From Nemophila menziesii (taxonomy: Eukaryota > Streptophyta > Magnoliopsida > Boraginales > Hydrophyllaceae), in NCBI GenBank assembly GCA_029959085.1, contig JARWIR010000003.1, positions 35,699,505 to 35,763,504 of the forward strand: a stretch of DNA of 64,000 bases. Direction: 5' to 3'. Positions 1 through 10,059 of this stretch are shown here, in pieces. A model generated the notes under the pieces. It was given only the letters and a program-made list of their open reading frames with translations. It had not been told where the DNA came from and made no database searches. The stretch's first letter is position 1. Every line of letters starts with the position of its first letter. A program made the position numbers and the translations under genes.

Positions 1-2399
1 ACTAAAGATGAGGCGGAAAATGCGTTTTTAAAATATAAAGCCGAAGTTGAAAACCAACTAGACTGTAAAATCAAACGACTTAGGTCCGATAGAGGAGGCG
101 AGTATATTTCTAATTCCCTTAAAGAGTTTTGTGAAACAAATGGGATTATCCACGAACTTAGTGCCCCTTATACACCCCAACAAAACGGCATAGCAGAAAG
201 AAAGAATAGGTCCCTTAAAGAGACTATGAATGCCATGTTAATAAGTTCAGGTTTACCAAACAATATGTGGGGGGAAGCTGTCCTATCAGCCTGTTATGTT
301 CTTAATAGGGTACCTCATAAATCCCTAGAAAAGACCCCGTATGAAATGTGGAAGGGTTTTCCACCAAACCTGAAATTTTTAAAAGTGTGGGGGTGTCTAG
401 CCAAAGTCAAACTACCTGATTTTAAAAACTGTCACCGTTGGTCCCAAAACCGTTGACTCAATTTTCATAGGGTACGCTCAGAATAGTGCGGCTTACAGAT
501 TCTTGTCATTAGAAGATAACTCTATTTGTGAGTCTAGAGACGCTGAGTTCTTTGAACATGATTTCCCTTTGAAAGATTTAAATACTGTCAATGCTTCTTT
601 ACCTGTTGATAACTTATCTACTAATGATCTTGTACCTCTTTGTGATGTTTTTTCTAACCCCTCCACTTCCATGGAGCCTAGTAGTATTCCCGAGGAAGAA
701 CCTAGGAGAAGTAAGAGGCGCAGGATTGAGTCTAGCTTCGGCCCTGACTTTATAACAGCCTTTATCACAGAAGGTTCTCACATTGATCTATTAGACGAAC
801 AGGTAGTCAATTGCTTCCTCATGGAGGATGACCCAAAAACCTATGATGATGCTTTAAAATCTATAGATGCTAGTTTTTGGAAAGAGGCTATTAATAGTGA
901 ACTTGAGTCAATTAAAAGTAATCATACATGGGAATTAACCGACTTACCTAGGGGTAACAAAGCGATTAGTAGCAAATGGATTTTTAAGAAAAAGTTGAGA
1001 CCCGATGGCTCAATAGAAAAATTCAAAGCCAGACTTGTTATTAAGGGCTTCACCCAAAAGAAAGGTCAAGATTACTTTGACACCTATTCCCCAGTGACCA
1101 AAATTGCCACGATAAGAACCCTTATTGCTTTAGCCGTCATTCACGAACTTGTAATACATCAAATGGATGTCAAAACCGCGTTCTTGAACGGAGATCTAGA
1201 TGAAGAGATCTACATGGCTCAACCTGAAGGGTGTGTGGTCCCTGGTCAAGGGGACAAAGTGTGTAAGTTGAAAAAAATCCTTGTATGGTTTGAAACAGGC
1301 ACCGAAAAAATGGTATGAAAAACTAGATAGTACTCTCATTTCATATGGGTTTATAGCTAACACTTCTGATTCTTGTGTTTACTCCAAGGTAACAAATTCA
1401 GAGTGTGTTATCATCTGCCTTTATGTAGATGACATGCTCATCTTTGGTACTACTATTCATATTATAAATGAGACTAAACGTTTCTTGTCTTCCAGATTCG
1501 ACATGAAAGACATGGGAGAAGCTGATGTGATACTTGGGGTAAAAATCATTAGAAGCAGTAATGGTATTACCCTGAATCAGTCTCATTACGTAGAAAGGAT
1601 GCTGAAGAAGTTCAATTCCTTTGAAGTAACGCCTGTAAATACTCCTTATGATTCTAGCATTAACTTATCTAAACATGTTGGGGATGCTGTATCCCAAAAT
1701 GAATATGCTAAAATCATAGGAAGCGTAATGTTCTTAATGAACTACACTCGACCCGATATTGCCTATACCGTGAGCAGACTTAGTCGCTATACTCATAACC
1801 CGAGTAGTGACCACTGGGTTGCACTTCGCCGTCTATTGAAATACTTGAGGGGTACCATCGATTTAGGCTTGCACTATAACAAATTCCCTGCAGTCCTTGA
1901 GGGTTTTTGTGATGCAAACTGGATCTCTGACAATGACGAAGTAAACTCCACCAGTGGTTATGTGTTCTCCTTAGGGGGAGGTGCTATATCGTGGAAGTCT
2001 TCCAAACAGACTTGTATAGCACGCTCCACCATGGAGTCTGAGTTCATAGCACTAGAGTTAGCTGGGCAAGAAGCTGAGTGGTTGAGAAGTCTCTTATCGG
2101 ATGTGCCACTTTGGGAAGGAAGTGCCACACCTGTATGTATCCACTGTGATTCACAAGCAGCCATTGGAGTCGCTCATAATAGCGCATATAATGGGAAGAA
2201 GAGACATATTCGCATCAGACATGGGTCAGTAAGACAATTACTGAAGAATGGTGTGATAGCCTTGGAATTTGTACGATCAGAGGAGAATCTAGCTGATCCG
2301 TTCACCAAAGGCTTGACCAGGAGACTAATCCTGGAGACGTCGAGGGGGATGGGTCTAAAACCCATTAAGTGGGAACATGTGACTAATGAGTCCATGTGA
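1..2399 (+). pseudogene. copia polyprotein (integrase-RT-RNase H), two frameshifts
   Basis: The visible polyprotein would integrate and copy the element in virus-like particles. The integrase core shows LRSDRGGEY and YTPQQNGIAERKN, the second Asp and the Glu of the DDE triad. RT follows with KARLVIKGFTQ, the MDVKTAFLNG segment and the catalytic YVDDM near 1425-1440. RNase H shows GFCDANW, STMESEF and a C-terminal LADPFTKGL. The frame is broken twice, each time at a run of A residues: about 423-427 in the integrase C-terminal part and about 1270-1277 just before the YGLKQAP motif of RT. Apart from these breaks it reads cleanly to a TGA at 2397-2399. The breaks could be real mutations or homopolymer assembly errors. 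I am sure of the family and unsure whether the copy is truly dead. Confidence 0.92.
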
Positions 2400-2436
2400 T
2401 TTCCCCATCCCTAAGGCCCAAACCCAAATCGTCTTG

Positions 2437-2690
2437 TTCATAGCCACTTGTGGTGGTCCTTTTGAGAAGGACTTGATGAAAAAGGCGTACCGAGTGTTGA
2501 AACTCACATTTGAATTCATAGCCTTTATGGTGGTTCTTTTGAGAAGGACTTGATGAATTCGAGGGTAACTTTGAAACCCAATTATTCATGGTAGAGTGTT
2601 GAGGAGACGTCCTTACACCACTCTCAAATGAATAAAACCACCAAGTTCATAGCCCTTAAAGGGTGGTCCTTAGAGAAGGACTTGATGAAC
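2437..2690 (+). repeat. four hairpin-forming repeat units in copia 3' UTR
   Basis: Between the stop codon and the polypurine tract are four units bounded by TTCAT and ATGAA, which can pair. Three (2437-2480, 2512-2560, 2645-2690) share the order outer stem, small CC...GG hairpin, then GTCCTT...AAGGAC hairpin, as in a three-way junction. The outer stem changes in step: GAATTCAT/ATGAATTC in the second copy and GTTCAT/ATGAAC in the third. A fourth unit (2584-2633) has ATTCAT/ATGAAT enclosing GAGTG...CACTC and AGGA...TCCT. Folding is inferred by eye. Confidence 0.7.
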
Positions 2691-2920
2691 CAAAAGGTGA
2701 TGTTAGAGGGAACCATAACCTTGAATCGGGTAGAGTATGTGTTGTGAGGGTCTCGATCGATAACCGTTAAAGTTCAAGAGTAAGTTCACTTAAACGGAAT
2801 TCGGTGGTTGCCTCACTTCACTACGTGTCAATTCAAATCGCAAGATATTGACACTTAAGTACAATTCACCCATTCTTCTTTTTGGAACCTTCTCTCCAAA
2901 CCTTTTGTTGACTTTCAAGT

Positions 2921-2931
2921 GTGTGGGGGAT
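2921..2931 (+). promoter_or_regulatory. polypurine tract of copia element
   Basis: A G-rich run (GTGTGGGGGATT) lies directly before the LTR start TGTTGG, the expected place for the plus-strand DNA primer. Confidence 0.75.
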
Positions 2932-3921
2932 TGTTGGAAAAACTTGAAAGGTCACAAAGAAGTAAACATTTGGACTCTTTGTTTCTCCCACATCGGTAGT
3001 GGGAAAGGTTTCTTACCTACTTTTATATGATGTAAAATTAACAATGTCCAAATGGACAACAACCATGCACATAGCAAAGCAATGGGATAACCCACACGCG
3101 CGCACCACCACCACCACCCACCCACCCGACCCGGCCCGGCACCGGCACCGGCGACGGCGACGGCGACGGCGTAAGGCGTGGGGCGTGGTTCGTGGTTCGT
3201 GGGGAGTTTGGGGAGTCAAAAAATGAAAAATGAAATGGATTTTGTACCAGCTCTTATAGTGTGGAGGATTGACTACTCAACTTAAAACGTAGAGACAAAG
3301 CTCCACGAATCTCGCACACGTTAAGGTGAAAGAATATCCCAGCTGTTACTTAGACAAGTCAAACACGTGGGTCAACTAAGCTGTTACAGAAAATCAAATC
3401 AAATAAAACGTGGGGGTTACAAGACTCAAAAATGTCAACCCAATTAAGCCAATTTCGGGAGGAAATCATGGGCTTTAATGAGGACGTTTCTGTAAAGCTT
3501 GGGTCCTCCTTTCCACTCCCCTATATAAAGAGCTCTCTCTACACTCTTAGCAGCCTACGAAAATACACCAAGGAAAAACTCTCTGTCTCACCACCTACTC
3601 TCTCTATATCCTAAACGTAGTTTTAGTTCTGTTAGAGATACCGGTCACCCCGGAATATCTTTTTAACAACCATATATTGACGGTGACTTCGTTTTTCTTT
3701 ATCGTGTAAGTGTATTTCCGTTTTCCGTGTAATGTTATTGGAATTTCCGTGTATTGTTATTTCCATTTCCTTGTAAACGTTATTTCAAATTCCGTGTAAT
3801 TGTTATTTCGTTTATTTTCGTGTAAGAGTTTGTTTACACTAAAACTCGTTTTCTTTTCATTATTCTTTTCTTTTCGGAAACCATTTTTCTCTTGTAAAAC
3901 TGGTGGTTATTTTTAATAACA
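2932..3921 (+). repeat. copia 3' LTR
   Basis: It starts TGTTGG after the polypurine tract and probably ends with AACA at 3921, giving about 990 bp with TGTT/AACA termini. A TATA-like CTATATAAAG lies at 3521-3530, followed by a CT-rich stretch as in plant promoters. The 3' limit is a guess because the other LTR is not in the window. Short ORFs here are not considered genes. Confidence 0.65.
3096..3205. repeat. GC-rich simple repeats inside the copia LTR
   Basis: Consecutive short tandem runs of CAC, CCCAC, CCGGCA, CGGCGA and GTGGTTC make a sharp GC-rich island in an AT-rich window. It is open in both directions only because it is low complexity. Confidence 0.8.
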
Positions 3922-5320
3922 GATAGTACTGACTGCATAAGTTAATTAGTTTATAGTGTTATATTCTCGGAAGATTATGCAAGAGAGCTAAAACATTATG
4001 AATTTTCTAGCTCCAAAAGCTTACCCTCAGTCCCAAAAATGTAGCAATAGCTCCTCCAAGAAAAAGTCCCACAATGCGAACATTATACCCATCACACTCG
4101 TATCCCGGGCTTAGCAATGTTGAAAGTAAACCACCTATCATTCATATGATCTGGATATGTGATTTAATTTACGGAGAACAAATTAACCCTATGCTTACCA
4201 TTTTCAGATCCTTCAACCTGTGTGCAAAGATAACAAACTCCATGCTTACCCTCAGTCCCAAAAATTGGAATTTGAGGATATTGAAATACAAAAATGAATA
4301 AAAAAAGAAAATTAGATTGATTGTAACAAAAAAAAATAGATTGATTGTACAAAAGAAAGTTAGATTGATTATATAGTTTGCCTTCAACATTCTAACAAAG
4401 CAAAAAAAACACTTTAAACTACATTCTATTAGCATTAATGATAAGGACACCATTATGATAAGGACTTGTCCACGCAAATCAACTCAGTAAATAAATAAAT
4501 GATAACTAATATATAAAATCTATATCACACTTAGAGAATTCCTAAATTCCCTCATCTTCATGATAATTACCCAGTAAATAAATGAATGATAGTGAATATA
4601 GGATCAAAACAGGTTTTCTTAAACAAAACCAGAGTATCAGCAAAAATCCATATAAAGTCAAAATTTCATATAAATAAAAAAAATTCAATCTTTGCATATT
4701 ATAACATTATAATATAAAAAACATTACCCTTCAGAAGATAGCAATAAAAAAGAGATGTAGCACTGATTTCTTACCAATAAAAAAAGATAATACCCACTGA
4801 TCATACCCACCCAACGGGCTTTAACAATCTAATAAATAAATCTGCTCTGAATATATATGATTTACAAAAAAGGTATTCATCATCCAATGAATGATGATGA
4901 AGTTGAAAGTTTAAGATTTTTAAATCATGTAAACAATCAGAATTGGAGATAACTTAAATATCAATTACAAAACCTTGACCCTAAACTCAGGAATAATCAC
5001 TAATGTAATAACCATCATTCCACACACCTTACCTTAATCTTTTTTAATCTCAACACCCTCCTCATTTCAGCTTACAATAGTTCCATCATGTTCTTTTAAT
5101 CCACCGGAAAGACATATATAACCTGAATTACACAAATGTTGTACTTACTCAAGCTGCATAATTCAAATACTACTTAGGAAGAAATTTTACATACCCCAAA
5201 AATCAATTGAAATTTCCAATTAACCAAAAAATCAATTGAAATTCAAAATCAATTAAATTTCCACGTACCTCAAAAATTCATTTAAATTATTTTTATAAAG
5301 TTAGAATAAAAACCGATAGT
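3922..5320. other. AT-rich intergenic stretch, no gene recognised
   Basis: No convincing coding region. A motif reading TTTTGGGACTGAGGGTAAGC on the minus strand occurs twice, near 4022-4042 and 4243-4263, each ending like a splice donor. Minus-strand peptides next to it (for example GLFLGGAIATFLG near 4030-4110) could be exon debris of a host gene that I do not recognise. Confidence 0.5.
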
Positions 5321-6760
5321 AATGGGTTCTTCACCAAGCCGGGCTGATGATGGTGGATAATGGTTCCCTAGTGGAGGCGGTTTTCTTGTTCAAAAGAACG
5401 GATTGGTCTTCTGAAAAATTGCAAAAGTGATGAAATTAGGTTAAAATTATAACTCGCAATTTTAGACTTTCAATAGTAAAAATTAACTTTATTACCTTAA
5501 TTTGGGTTCTTCGCGAGAATGATCCCCGAGTGGTTGTAGTTTTCTTGTACAGGAGAGCAACTTGCTGGGTTTAGTTCTTAACCTTTTAATTGGTTCGAAG
5601 ATTTAGGGTTAAGACCATCCAGCAGTTGCGCCAATGGACATTTACTGCAAAACAATTCAAAAAATACAGTATAACACATTGTTTCTAATCAAATATAAGC
5701 TTTTATGTTAACAATCAGACTTTTAAGAGTTGAATTGAGTTTTCTTTCCAGGTTGGAAGGTTTAAGGACCATCTCCAGCAGTTGCTCCAATAGATATTTA
5801 CTGCAAAACAATTCAAAAAATGCAGTATAACACATTGTTTATAATTGAATATAAGCTTTTATGTTAACAATCAAACCTTTAGAGTTGAATTGAGTTTTCT
5901 TTCCAGGTTTGAAGGTTTAAGGACCATCTCCAGTAGTTGCTCCAATTGATATTTACTGCAAAACAATTCAATAAATGCAGTCTAACACATTGTTTCTAAT
6001 CGAATATAATCTTTTATGTTAACAATCAGACCTAAAAGAGTTGAATTGAGTTTTCTTTCCACGTTCGAAGGTTTAAGGACCATCTCCAACAGTTGCTCCA
6101 ATGGATAATTACTGCAAAACAATTCAAAAAATCTAGTATAACATCAAATAATCACGGGACCCGCAAAACTCACACAATATCTCCCTCCCCGTATACGTTA
6201 TTCATAGCGCATCACTTCTCATACCGTAAAAAGCTTTCAACGGTCATAATAATGGCCATCTAATTTGTATTAAAATATAATATATTATACTTAAATCAGA
6301 TAATTCTGAAAAACTAATTTATTTTTAGAGTTACAATGGTAAAAAAATAATTTTTTTTACCTTAATTTGGGTTCTTCGCCAAGCCAGGTGATGATGGTGG
6401 AGAATGGTCTATGAGTGGCGGTAGTTTTCTTGTGCAGGAGAGCGGCTTGATTGGAAGGTGTATGTTTTAAGAGATTCCTTTCTGTTATTTGTACCAATTA
6501 ATGAGAGTGTACAGAGATGAGTTTTAGGTTTTAGAGTTTTATTGGTAAAACTTAATTTTTTACCTTAATATATGTTCTTCACCACGACGGGTGGATGATG
6601 GTGGAGAATGGTCTTGAGTGGCAGCCCGTTCTCTTGTTTAGAAGAGCGGATGGGAAGGTGAGCGAAGAGATTCTTTTTTTGCTTTTTGTTTAAATGCGAG
6701 TGTGAAGAGATGAATTTTAACTTGATTAATAAAAATGAGTTTATGAGAAATCTAAGGAGG
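5320..6760 (+). repeat. dispersed repeat family, several diverged copies
   Basis: A unit of roughly 100 bp reading ...GGTTCTTCGCCAAGC...GATGATGGTGGAGAATGG...GAGTGGC...TTTTCTTGT...GAGCGG occurs at about 5325-5410, 5500-5575, 6365-6460 and 6565-6660. The same unit appears in reverse orientation at about 22950-23165. No coding capacity is evident. Confidence 0.65.
5613..6143. repeat. ~155-bp tandem repeat, about 3.4 copies
   Basis: Units begin GACCATC at 5613, 5767, 5922 and 6078, giving periods of 154, 155 and 156 bp. Each holds CAGTTGC.CCAAT, ACTGCAAAACAATTCA and GAGTTGAATTGAGTTTTCTTT. The last unit is cut short near 6143. Copies differ by scattered substitutions. Confidence 0.9.
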
Positions 6761-6844
6761 TAGACGGGCTAATTTTAGCTAAATATGGAAGGAGGAAAAA
6801 ATATTAAATAAATAAGACATTAATGATAAGTGGGTCCAGAATCA

Positions 6845-6976
6845 ATCCTGGCCACGACTTATGTTTTGCCAGATTAAATCATGGCCACCACTTATGTTTT
6901 GCCAGATTTAATCCTGCCCACCACTTATGTTTAGCCAGATTTAATCCTGGCCACCACTTATGCGGGTAAATCTGGA
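6845..6976. repeat. 33-bp tandem repeat, four copies
   Basis: Units starting ATCCTGGCC.CCACTTATG recur at 6845, 6878, 6911 and 6944 with a constant 33-bp period and a few substitutions. No ORF runs through it. Confidence 0.9.
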
Positions 6977-9886
6977 CCGTAGAAAAAAATCTGAAATATA
7001 ATATAAATATAATATATGTATATATAAAAATTAATATAAATACCGTTTTTCCTTATTCGATTTTGTCTAGTCAGTCATGATATAATTTTGCCTAGTCGAA
7101 CGGTTGTAATGTTGGTTTATGGACGGTATGATGTGTATAGTTGGATAATGAAAAGTGAGTTTTTGGCTCTTTCCTCACTAACCATCCACGAATTGCCCTA
7201 GAGTTTGAGTTTCACTCAAAGATTTTCACACTCAACCCAATTTTGATGCTTCTTAGCTTAGCATCCCCAATTAACCCAATAAAACCTTTTTTTTTATAAT
7301 TACATAACAAAATTCATATTTGCCGGTCCAATTCATATATTCTTTTGCATATCATTTTTTTTTTATAGCTAGCTATGACTCTTATTTTAATGTAAGATAT
7401 CATGCAACTTTTTAATATATTTTTTTTTCAATACTTTTTCTTTTACCCCGGCAAAGGGTTACAATAAAGCTCATCAACATATCACAATTTCCAAAACCCA
7501 ATGTTTCGTAATGATAAAACCCTGCCACTCAACTCAAGGCTCAAGCTCTAAAATGACTTGTCTCGGGGTTGCGATTCGAGTGCTAGTAATATGGATAAGT
7601 CCTATAAACTAAGGGGTATGACTTGTAATATGGCTAATAAAAGGCTTTTAGAAAGGCTTAGAGGGGGTTAAGACAGATAATAATAAATTCAGATAAATGG
7701 GTGAGAAAGCTAAAGGTTTTAAGTAGCTTATATGAAAGAACTGCCTTAATCATTTTTCCAACTTACTAGATCTCGTAACTTTTTCACTTTTAGCTCACAG
7801 ATTAAGCAGGTTATAAACTAATTTCAGACCTCACTTTCTACACACCACTCAAGACTCCCTAAGATTTAACTTGACACATCATACACATTGCTTATTAATC
7901 TTTCCTATCTTTTACTTAACGTTTTCATGCTTTCATACAAAGGTGTGTCGTGACACTGTTAAAAAACATACTACTTACTATCATTGACTTAACTAAAAGC
8001 ATGCTCAAATAGGTACATTCACCATTTCTATGCTAATTTTTTAACCTAAATTTTTTTAAATTTTATGCGAAAACAAAAAGAAAGAGGACAACGAATCTCC
8101 ACCCCCAACTAAAAAATGATTCGTGTCCCTACGACTTGAAAAAGACTCGATAAAAGAAATAAAATTTAAACTAACACAAATATTGCACATAAAGAAATGG
8201 TAGGGAAGAAAGAAAACTTACTCTCGAGGCTTATTGCCTCGCATGATCGATACCCAAAATCGAGTGCATTGCTTATCTTGTTTAGTACACCAATTTTGCA
8301 TTCCCTTACCTCCTAATGTTCTCCATCCCAATCAATCATACAACTTTAGAGATCTCTTTCTCATCTTCCTACAATTTCTTTCTTGAATACTCTCTTGTGT
8401 GACGATGTTCATCCAGGAAAATATTGTTGTGACAATAACTAATAAGGCTTAGAAGCTTCGCTCATCGTAGGAGTAAGAATCTTTGATTAGAAGAGGTATT
8501 GGAATCTTCTCCTCCCCAATCTAAATTGCTTGCTTTTTAGGACTTGAATCCACCAAAAACCGGTTCTTCTCTAATTGCTTAAATTGAATTACCCTTCTTC
8601 TTGTTCCACGAACTTACACTTCACAACTGTTTCCTTCTTAATATCACCCAATACCATGCTTTGATTCTTCTTCATCTCCCCCACACTAGATAGTACCTTT
8701 GTTCTTTCGTCATCTCTTTTGACCCCCAACTCAAAGGTTTGAACACTCTTGAAATAACCTTAGATTATAGATAGATAAGGTGTTATTTAGGTTAGGAAAG
8801 TTGTAAGGATGATGGGTCTTTTTGTGGGTATGATGAGCTATTGCTTAGATGATATGGGTTTAAGGAATTTTGGAAAAAAGATTTGGAAATTTGGTTTTGA
8901 TTCTTGGATTCTAGGTGTTGTGGATTAAATTGGGTGGTTGAATCTTGTTTATAGGAAGATAGTGAAGGATTTATATATGAATATATGGTAATTTGGTGGT
9001 GTTTTGATGTGTGGTCAAGTTTTGGTGAAGCTTTCATGGTGTTTTATGGAGTTTGGGTGCTTTTAGGGAAGAATGAGGCTTAAGGTTTGTGATATAAAGG
9101 TGAACTAACCTCCTTTTAGTTCAATTTGTCGTGGATCGAACCGGGTTCCCGTTTGGCAGAGACCGCGTTCCCGTTTTGCCTCATAAAAAATTAATTCGCG
9201 TACTGTCGCGACAATTCCCGCGTTTGACGATACGGTTAACAACCGGGTACCTGTTTGGCAGAGAACGGGTTTTGTAAACTTCTCTAGTGGGTAGATATCG
9301 AAAAAATATGCGATTTAGGCTCAAGAAAAAGTGAATTCCGATATTTGAGCGCAAAGTTATGGTGTTTCGATGTTTTCTAGGCGTGTTGTGCTATAACTCA
9401 CTCGGTGGTGCGGTTGGTGGTGCGGACGTGCGGGGCCTGTTTAATATCCTGGAACGGTACACACGTGCTTGACGAAACCGTGTACGAATGATGTTCTCGC
9501 AAGTGTACATAATTTCGCTACCCGTCGTGACGGATTTTGCTCCTGCGGTGTACCGCGGTATTGATGCGGTGTACCCCATGAAAGTTATGTTCGACGCCAT
9601 GACACGGTACATGCGCGAGTGACGATATGGTATTCCTTGGGGGCCTTGCACGCGTACCTAATTCGTATACCGTCGCAACGGTTCTGTGGGGCGCAGTGCT
9701 TCACCCCAAACTCGATTTCTTTGTTACATACACATCCAGAACACTCCTACCTTTCTCATTACTACAAAACTTAAAAAATAACTAATCTAAACAAAAACTA
9801 AAACATAAAAACATAAAAAAATTGCGGGTGGTCTCCGGGACAACACTTTTGTTTAATGTCTTTCAAAGTTCGACGTGTTACCTCTG

Positions 9887-10048
9887 TTATTTCTTTTTGA
9901 TATAGCCTCTCCAACAATGAGTGAGGTAATCAATATCTAATAATTTGAGTTTGCAACTCTCTTTAGCTTTCACCTTGACCACTTGTTTTGTAACAACTCG
10001 AGCAATGACGTAAGGCCCATCTATATCGCTCTGAAGTTTTCCCATAAT
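9887..10048 (-). pseudogene. C-terminal fragment of a gypsy polyprotein
   Basis: About 53 codons on the minus strand, from an ATG at 10048 to a TAA at 9889-9887, include DGPYVIARVV and end DYLTHCWRGYIKKK. This parallels the end of the 905-aa protein at 58163-60880 (GPFMVAKVI ... NLTHCWGGYVND). It is the polyprotein tail after the integrase-type SH3-like region. The upstream protein is absent: LTR-derived sequence lies directly 5'. Confidence 0.75.
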
Positions 10049-10059
10049 TGTATACATAT

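Larger units (their letters stand above)
1..3921 (+). mobile_element. Ty1/copia LTR retrotransposon, 3' part
   Basis: This is the downstream half of a copia element entering from the left edge: integrase core, integrase C-terminal region, reverse transcriptase, RNase H, a structured 3' untranslated segment, a polypurine tract and the 3' LTR. The order integrase before RT is the copia order. The 5' LTR, gag and protease lie outside the window, so completeness, target duplication and LTR identity cannot be judged. Confidence 0.9.

Noticed and set aside
3013..3226. Arg/His-rich ORFs on both strands
   Set aside because: They are translations of GC-rich simple repeats inside the copia LTR, with no domain and an overlap on opposite strands.
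3432..3614. 60-codon ORF after the copia element
   Set aside because: It lies within the LTR and covers the TATA region, so it is leader sequence rather than a gene.
5320..6760. CRISPR-like reading of regular repeats
   Set aside because: The repeats are long, diverged tandem units without unique spacers, in a plant nuclear genome.
9391..9651. 86-codon minus-strand ORF (MQGPQGIPYRHSR...)
   Set aside because: It falls in the GC-rich near-palindrome part of the gypsy 3' region; the frame is a by-product of CGGTAC repeats.
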